DNA of 9,551 bases, taken from positions 1 through 9,551 of the forward strand of contig DWWI01000160.1 in the NCBI GenBank assembly GCA_019119745.1. The letters are read 5' to 3'. The translations under genes and the position numbers were made by a program. This DNA comes from Candidatus Mediterraneibacter gallistercoris. GTDB lineage: Bacteria > Bacillota_A > Clostridia > Lachnospirales > Lachnospiraceae. The notes under the pieces are model-generated. The model was not told where the DNA came from. It made no database searches and saw nothing but the letters and a program-made list of their open reading frames with translations. Below are positions 6,058 to 9,551 of this stretch, piece by piece. The stretch's first letter is position 1. Every line of letters starts with the position of its first letter.

Positions 6058-6077
6058 TTTAGTTTTAAATAAATCAA
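6049..6077 (-). promoter_or_regulatory. Extended sigma-A-type promoter of the recombinase-like gene
   Basis: On the minus strand TTGATT (6077-6072) and TATAGT (6054-6049) are 17 bases apart, and TGT directly before the -10 adds an extended -10 element. Transcription would start near 6042, about 55 bases before the TTG start codon at 5988. Confidence 0.75.
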
Positions 6078-6103
6078 GCCCGTACAGCTTAGTGTACGAG
6101 CCT
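6072..6103 (-). terminator. Probable terminator after the 76-residue gene
   Basis: On the minus strand AGGCTCGTACA (6103-6093) pairs with TGTACGGGCTT (6086-6076) around a 6-base loop, with two G-U pairs, and is followed by GATTTATTT. The hairpin is strong but the T-run is interrupted. It lies directly behind the 76-residue gene, and its 3' edge contains the -35 of the next gene's promoter. Confidence 0.65.
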
Positions 6104-6113
6104 GATCCTTCTG

Positions 6114-6344
6114 TCACTCGTCAAATTCGAGCACGGCGATATGAAACTGCGGAGTTTCTTTCAACTCTTTTACAACTCCGCGCCTCGTCTTCAGTCTCTC
6201 CGCCTGTTTAAAATTAGCACTCATTCCAAGTGCGTGCTCAATTGTATAGTAATAGGATGAAGGGAGGACTCCTTCTGTCACATTTACTTCCATCCCCGGT
6301 TTGAGCGCCTCTGTATTCTCAATGGTAAATTCCATTGTTCTCAT
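6114..6344 (-). CDS. Small protein of unknown function, 76 residues
   Basis: A compact soluble protein starting MRTMEFTIENTEALKPGMEV and ending FHIAVLEFDE, with no signal, membrane span or Cys cluster. Alternating hydrophobic residues at 5-22 and 66-74 suggest beta strands at both ends; the middle (YYYTIEHALGMSANFKQAERLKTRRG, about 31-56) is more helical and basic. I do not recognise the family. ATG at 6344 is chosen because AGGAGAGGAG stands just upstream; the frame is open for 14 more codons upstream, but these precede the ribosome binding site. It follows the aldo/keto reductase by 54 bases on the same strand with no convincing terminator between and a probable terminator behind it, so the two are likely cotranscribed. 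An accessory role for the reductase is possible but rests only on position. Confidence 0.75.
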   Translation of the reverse strand: MRTMEFTIENTEALKPGMEVNVTEGVLPSSYYYTIEHALGMSANFKQAERLKTRRGVVKELKETPQFHIAVLEFDE

Positions 6345-6398
6345 ACATACTCTCCTCTCCTTTTGACAGCACCATCTGATATTCACTGGAACTGCTGT

Positions 6399-7535
6399 TT
6401 ACATTGCAAGTTTTTCCGCAAAATCCGCCATTGCTTCGGATATCTTAATCTGCTGCGGACAGACAGCCTCACAGCTTCTGCAGCCGATGCAGGCACTCGG
6501 TTTCTTGTCTTCGTCATAAGAAGAAAGTGCCATAGGTGCGATAAAGCCGCCCTCTGTAAAGCAGTGCTCATTATACAGATTGAGCAGAGCCGGAATATCA
6601 AGTCCCTGCGGACAGTGACTCACGCAATAATGACATGCCGTGCACGGCAGCACCTTCTTCTTCAGCATACTGTCAGCAACACTTAAAAGAGCCTTCATTT
6701 CCTCGTCATTCAGCGGCTTATCCTCTTCGTATGTACGGATATTTGCCTGAAGCTGTTCCATATTGGACATACCGGACAGCACAACCTTTACCTCCGGCAG
6801 CGACTGCAGAAAACGGAATGCCCATGCCGGAGTCTCTTCATCCGGACGCAGCGTTCTCAATTTCTCTGTATTCTCATCTGAAAGAGATGCAAGTTTTCCG
6901 CCTCTTAACGGCTCCATTACCCATACCGGAATACCGTATTCATTTAAAAGTTCCACTTTGGCTTTTGCATCCTGGAATGTCCAGTCAAGGTAGTTGATCT
7001 GGAGCTGACAGAATTCCATGTCTTTTCCGTATGCATCAAGGAAACGTTTGATCACGTTGTAATTCCCATGGGCGGAAAATCCGAGATGACGGATACGTCC
7101 GTTCTTCTTCTGCTTAATGAGATAGTCATAGGTGCCATATTTTTCATCATCCAGATACTGGTCAATATTCATCTCGCAGACATTGTGGAACAGATAGAAA
7201 TCAAAATACTCCACCTGGCATTTTTCAAGCTGCTTCTCAAAAATCTCTTCCACTTTCCCGAAATTGGAAAGATCATACCCCGGGAATTTTGTCGCCAGAT
7301 AAAACTTGTCTCTCGGATATTTCTTCAGGGCATTACCCATGACGATTTCCGACTGTCCGCCGTGATATCCCCATGCCGTATCATAGTAATTGATACCGTG
7401 TTCCATTGCATAAGCCACCATTTCTTCTGCTTTCGCAGTATCAATCCTGTTGTCATCTCCATCAATTACCGGAAGACGCATTGCCCCCATTCCCAAACCT
7501 GAGAGTTTTAAATCCTGAAAATCTCTGTAAATCAT
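6399..7535 (-). CDS. Aldo/keto reductase with C-terminal double [4Fe-4S] ferredoxin-like part
   Basis: A 378-residue fusion. Residues 1-290 form the aldo/keto reductase TIM barrel, with the catalytic tetrad visible as Asp52 and Tyr57 (YYDTAWGYHGG), Lys83 (ATKFP) and His117 (YLFHNV), and the C-terminal cofactor region SGMSNMEQL. Residues 298-308 and 349-359 are two CxxCxxCxxxCP motifs (CTACHYCVSHCP and CIGCRSCEAVCP), each able to bind a [4Fe-4S] cluster. This architecture is common in anaerobic Firmicutes and archaea; it probably links NAD(P)H or ferredoxin electrons to reduction of a carbonyl, in the cytoplasm. The physiological substrate is not known. The start ATG 7535 has AGAGGGA nine bases upstream. 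A strong promoter lies upstream, and the 76-residue gene follows in the same unit. All key residues are present, so I expect an active enzyme. Confidence 0.93.
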   Translation of the reverse strand: MIYRDFQDLKLSGLGMGAMRLPVIDGDDNRIDTAKAEEMVAYAMEHGINYYDTAWGYHGGQSEIVMGNALKKYPRDKFYLATKFPGYDLSNFGKVEEIFEKQLEKCQVEYFDFYLFHNVCEMNIDQYLDDEKYGTYDYLIKQKKNGRIRHLGFSAHGNYNVIKRFLDAYGKDMEFCQLQINYLDWTFQDAKAKVELLNEYGIPVWVMEPLRGGKLASLSDENTEKLRTLRPDEETPAWAFRFLQSLPEVKVVLSGMSNMEQLQANIRTYEEDKPLNDEEMKALLSVADSMLKKKVLPCTACHYCVSHCPQGLDIPALLNLYNEHCFTEGGFIAPMALSSYDEDKKPSACIGCRSCEAVCPQQIKISEAMADFAEKLAM

Positions 7536-7605
7536 CGTGTTAGTCCCTCTTTTCTGAATCTGCGCCCCGAATATGGACAGCGCTTCTTTCTGTGTATCCT
7601 TTTTT

Positions 7606-7634
7606 ATTATATTCCCTTTTCTGACCCCTGTCTA
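7606..7634 (-). promoter_or_regulatory. Strong sigma-A-type promoter of the aldo/keto reductase gene
   Basis: On the minus strand TAGACA (7634-7629) and a perfect TATAAT (7611-7606) are 17 bases apart. The leader to the ATG at 7535 is about 65 bases. It lies just after the end of the alpha-galactosidase remnant, for which I see no terminator, so readthrough into this unit is also possible. Confidence 0.8.
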
Positions 7635-7673
7635 ATACGGGTTGCAAATGATAAACCATTCCTTTTTCCTATA

Positions 7674-8663
7674 TCACTTTACTTCCTCCAGCAGGATTGC
7701 ATCACAGCCACATACATTCCACCTCAGGATTCCGTGTTCATCCTGCATGGTCTTTTTGCTCCACAGCTCTTTCCATACGGTACCCGGCTGAAGCTGAGCG
7801 CGCTCAAGATCAACTGTCGTCTCTTCCTCTTTTTCCAGCCAGTGAAAGACTGCCAGATAATGTCTTCCGTTGATCAATGCGGTATATGCGGCTGAAGCTG
7901 ATCCTCCTGCGCTGCTGACAGGGCAGAAAGCCACGCCTGAACGCGCTACGGCATTGACTTCTTTATCTGTACAAAACCGGAGGGTCCTTTCCCTTGCCTC
8001 CGGACATCCGTAATCATCACTGATCATCATCACTGTACCGGCGATCACAGACGCCGTATAGCGTGCGCGTGCTTCTCCGACAGAACTGTTTCTCTCCATA
8101 TCAAAACTGCGGAACAGGCAGATATGGTCCGGATCGTTAAAAGAATACAGGCGTCCGTTCTGCCACCATCCATAAGTTTCGCCGTTCAGCGTATACTCTA
8201 CATCCTCATTGGTTCCGAATGCATCACAGGCAATTCGGCGTGCGTGGCCATAGCCATGAGGGAACAGCGGGGCAATAGAAAGACTGATAAAAAAGTCTCT
8301 TCCGATCCGCTCCTTCGCCAGATTGTCAGTGATCCACTGATAACCAATGGCAATTGCCTGCCGCCCTGTCCTGACCGTCTTGTCATAATGGCTCCCCTCT
8401 GCCGCGCCATGGCTCAGAAAATCCATTTTAATATAGTCAAACCCCCAGGACACAAATCGGTCCAGCTTCCATTTCATCTGTTGTTTCCAAACCGGATGAG
8501 TTACGTCAAGCGCGCGGGAACCATCCAGCTTCGGCAGGAGATGCCCTTTACTGTCCCTGAGCAGGATTTCCTCATAGGTGTGTCCGGGTGCCCCTGGTAT
8601 TTCCTGTCCCGGATCCTCTCCTGAAAATATAAACGGGGCATCATAATTCCTGATTTCCGGATT
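7674..8663 (-). pseudogene. 5'-truncated alpha-galactosidase (clan GH-D, melibiase type) remnant
   Basis: The open frame encodes about 329 residues of a glycoside hydrolase without an N-terminal half. In order from the left end: PEIRNYDAPF, then ALDVTHPVW, the nucleophile motif FDYIKMDFLSHG (Asp codon at 8423-8421), SIAPLFPHGYG, and FNDPDH, where the Asp of NDPD matches the GH27-type acid/base, then IAGTVMMISDD and a C-terminal beta domain ending ILLEEVK with TGA at 7676. Family members have several hundred more residues at the N-terminus, including the start of the barrel. No ATG, GTG or TTG occurs in this frame between 8663 and 8477, and the Met codon at 8477 has no ribosome binding site and would drop the strands before the nucleophile. 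The flavoprotein stop codon is at 8668-8666, so the missing part has been lost, not merely shifted in frame. What remains has no stops or frameshifts, suggesting recent loss. A full enzyme would remove terminal alpha-galactose from oligosaccharides. Confidence 0.8.
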
Positions 8664-8665
8664 TT

Positions 8666-9283
8666 CTAACGCACGAAATTCGTAAAGCAGGCCTCCTCTT
8701 TCTCCGGAAGTCCGTACTGTTCTTTTCCCAGTGCGATGCTCTTCATGAGAAATGCCATATTCCTTGCAAGAGTACGCATTATCTGAAGCCCCTCTGCATC
8801 CTGCTGTGCCTCACCCTGATCTCTTCCGTGGATGCTGTTCCAGTACTGGCTTGAAGCCACAGGCATACCGCAGATCGTGAAATATTTGTTCAGCTCGTCA
8901 AATGTTGCGGAAAGGCCACCTCTTCTGGCTGCTACTACACTTGCGCCCACTTTCATCGTCTTATCAAAATGCGTGCTGTAAAACAGACGGTCAAGGAACG
9001 CAATCAGCGTCGCGTTTGCTGAAGCATAGTATACCGGGCTTGCCACTACAAGACCGTCGCATGCCTCGAATTTCGGAGCCGTCTCATTTACAAGATCATC
9101 AAAGACACATCTTCCCTTCTCAAAGCAGCTGTTGCAGCTGATACATCCCCGGATATCTTTGTTTCCAACCTGTACGATCTCTGTCTCGATTCCTTCTGCT
9201 GCAAAGATCTGTTCCATCTCATGCAGGGCAATGTATGTATTTCCTTTTGCATGAGGACTTCCGTTGATCATTAATACTTTCAT
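8666..9283 (-). CDS. Iron-sulfur flavoprotein / NAD(P)H-dependent FMN reductase family
   Basis: A 205-residue flavodoxin-fold protein. MKVLMINGSPHAKGNTY (1-17) is the FMN phosphate-binding loop, and SPVYYASANATL (82-93) the second flavin loop of the NADPH-dependent FMN reductase family. Between them Cys47, Cys50, Cys53 and Cys59 (CISCNSCFEKGRC) give the compact CX2CX2CX5C motif known from iron-sulfur flavoproteins, suggesting one [4Fe-4S] cluster beside FMN. The protein probably carries electrons between ferredoxin or NAD(P)H and an unknown acceptor in the cytoplasm. Two ATGs are adjacent; 9283 is preferred because AAGGAGG (9297-9291) is then seven bases away, against four for 9286. The end (EACFTNFVR) looks like the natural C-terminus. 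It lies behind the GGGtGRT gene and its terminator, with no clear promoter of its own, and runs without a terminator into the alpha-galactosidase remnant. Confidence 0.9.
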   Translation of the reverse strand: MKVLMINGSPHAKGNTYIALHEMEQIFAAEGIETEIVQVGNKDIRGCISCNSCFEKGRCVFDDLVNETAPKFEACDGLVVASPVYYASANATLIAFLDRLFYSTHFDKTMKVGASVVAARRGGLSATFDELNKYFTICGMPVASSQYWNSIHGRDQGEAQQDAEGLQIMRTLARNMAFLMKSIALGKEQYGLPEKEEACFTNFVR

Positions 9284-9331
9284 CATTGTGCCTCCTTATG
9301 CATAAAATTACTTTTCATAAAATATGTAATA

Positions 9332-9359
9332 AACCGCACCAGCTCTCACCGGTGCGGTT
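9332..9359 (-). terminator. Hairpin terminator after the GGGtGRT-family gene
   Basis: AACCGCACC (9359-9351 on the minus strand) pairs perfectly over nine bases with GGTGCGGTT (9340-9332) around a 10-base loop. The following bases TTTATTACATATTTT are T-rich but interrupted, so termination may be partial, leaving some readthrough into the flavoprotein gene. Confidence 0.7.
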
Positions 9360-9389
9360 CTTATTATTATATTCTGTTCTACTGAAAGC

Positions 9390-9551
9390 TTAGAACTTGC
9401 CAGCCTTTGCTGCTTCCTCAATGGAAACTGCAACTGCAACAGTCATACCAACCATCGGGTTGTTTCCTGCACCGATCAGACCCATCATCTCAACGTGAGC
9501 CGGTACGGAAGAGGAACCTGCGAACTGTGCATCGGAGTGCATACGTCCCAT
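9390..9551 (-). CDS. GGGtGRT-family protein, C-terminal 53 residues
   Basis: The reverse strand from the right edge is open for 53 codons to TAA at 9392-9390. The residues GRMHSDAQFAGSSSVPAHVE followed by MMGLIGAGNNPMVG match, from memory, the conserved C-terminus of the GGGtGRT protein family found in anaerobic Firmicutes, often beside iron-sulfur scaffold genes. The biochemical role of the family is not established. The ATG at 9551-9549 is an internal Met at the window edge, not the start; the rest of the gene lies to the right. The hairpin at 9332-9359 follows 30 bases after the stop. Confidence 0.8.
   Translation of the reverse strand: MGRMHSDAQFAGSSSVPAHVEMMGLIGAGNNPMVGMTVAVAVSIEEAAKAGKF

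Noticed and set aside
7068..7502. Plus-strand hydrophobic frame of 144 codons inside the aldo/keto reductase gene
   Set aside because: It lies opposite the catalytic domain of the reductase; its hydrophobicity is what the reverse complement of charged codons gives.
7674..8477. Reading the hydrolase as a complete 267-residue gene starting at the Met codon at 8477
   Set aside because: Clear homology (ALDVTHP) continues upstream of that Met in the same frame, there is no ribosome binding site, and a protein starting there would lack the first barrel strands.
8124..8624. Plus-strand frame of 166 codons opposite the alpha-galactosidase remnant
   Set aside because: The minus strand encodes conserved hydrolase motifs across the same stretch, and the plus frame has no recognisable content.
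8666..9283. A frameshift or sequencing error as the reason for the short hydrolase
   Set aside because: The upstream sequence encodes an intact flavoprotein, so no frame there can supply the missing half.
9366..9371. Perfect TATAAT on the minus strand as a promoter for the flavoprotein gene
   Set aside because: No -35 at the right distance, and it lies before the hairpin at 9332-9359, so its transcript would meet the terminator first.
9549..9551. ATG at the right edge as the start of a 53-residue gene
   Set aside because: The residues that follow are the conserved C-terminus of a much longer family; this Met is internal.

Overview
The window looks like a chromosomal segment of a gut-type Firmicute, most likely a Lachnospiraceae (Clostridia). 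The reasons are moderate GC, strong AAGGAGG-type ribosome binding sites, sigma-A-like promoters, rho-independent terminators, and recognisable products such as a GGGtGRT-family protein, an aldo/keto reductase with a C-terminal double [4Fe-4S] ferredoxin part, and an iron-sulfur flavoprotein. The assignment is an inference from gene content; there is no rRNA or other marker. Nearly everything is on the minus strand; the one supported plus-strand gene is at 4201-5019.

Layout, left to right. (1) 1-660: the N-terminal 220 residues of a lipoprotein running off the left edge, with its own promoter at 695-723. (2) 814-3608: a minus-strand cluster read in the order family 2 glycosyltransferase, permuted papain-fold (YiiX-like) cysteine enzyme, flippase-like membrane protein. 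The last two overlap by 4 bp (ATGA), and a terminator at 800-827 is built partly from the final codons. (3) 3766-3921: a 51-residue single-span membrane protein with a GTG start and a perfect AAGGAGG, upstream of the glycosyltransferase on the same strand. (4) 3922-4200: a divergent regulatory region with a good promoter for the plus-strand gene. (5) 4201-5019: a four-span membrane protein with a 120-residue charge-polarised cytoplasmic tail. It ends convergently against (6) 5095-5988, a tyrosine-recombinase-fold protein that has lost most of the catalytic residues; the two genes share a long hairpin terminator. (7) 6114-7535: an aldo/keto reductase-ferredoxin fusion followed by a 76-residue protein of unknown function, driven by a strong promoter at 7606-7634. 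(8) 7674-8663: a 5'-truncated alpha-galactosidase (clan GH-D) remnant whose missing half is replaced by (9) 8666-9283, an intact iron-sulfur flavoprotein. (10) 9390-9551: the C-terminal 53 residues of a GGGtGRT-family protein, followed by a terminator.

The genes suggest two themes. The left half is envelope-related: a glycosyltransferase, a thiol amidase/acyl hydrolase-like enzyme and a lipid-flippase-like protein that may act on one envelope lipid or glycan. The right half is redox-related (aldo/keto reductase with Fe-S clusters, iron-sulfur flavoprotein, GGGtGRT protein) with a decayed sugar-hydrolase gene between. The points most worth a second look are the catalytically degenerate recombinase with an operator-like inverted repeat on its promoter, the clean truncation point of the alpha-galactosidase, and the three-gene envelope cluster with CTTAAG-rich repeats upstream. 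No CRISPR array, tRNA, rRNA, insertion sequence or recognisable riboswitch was seen.
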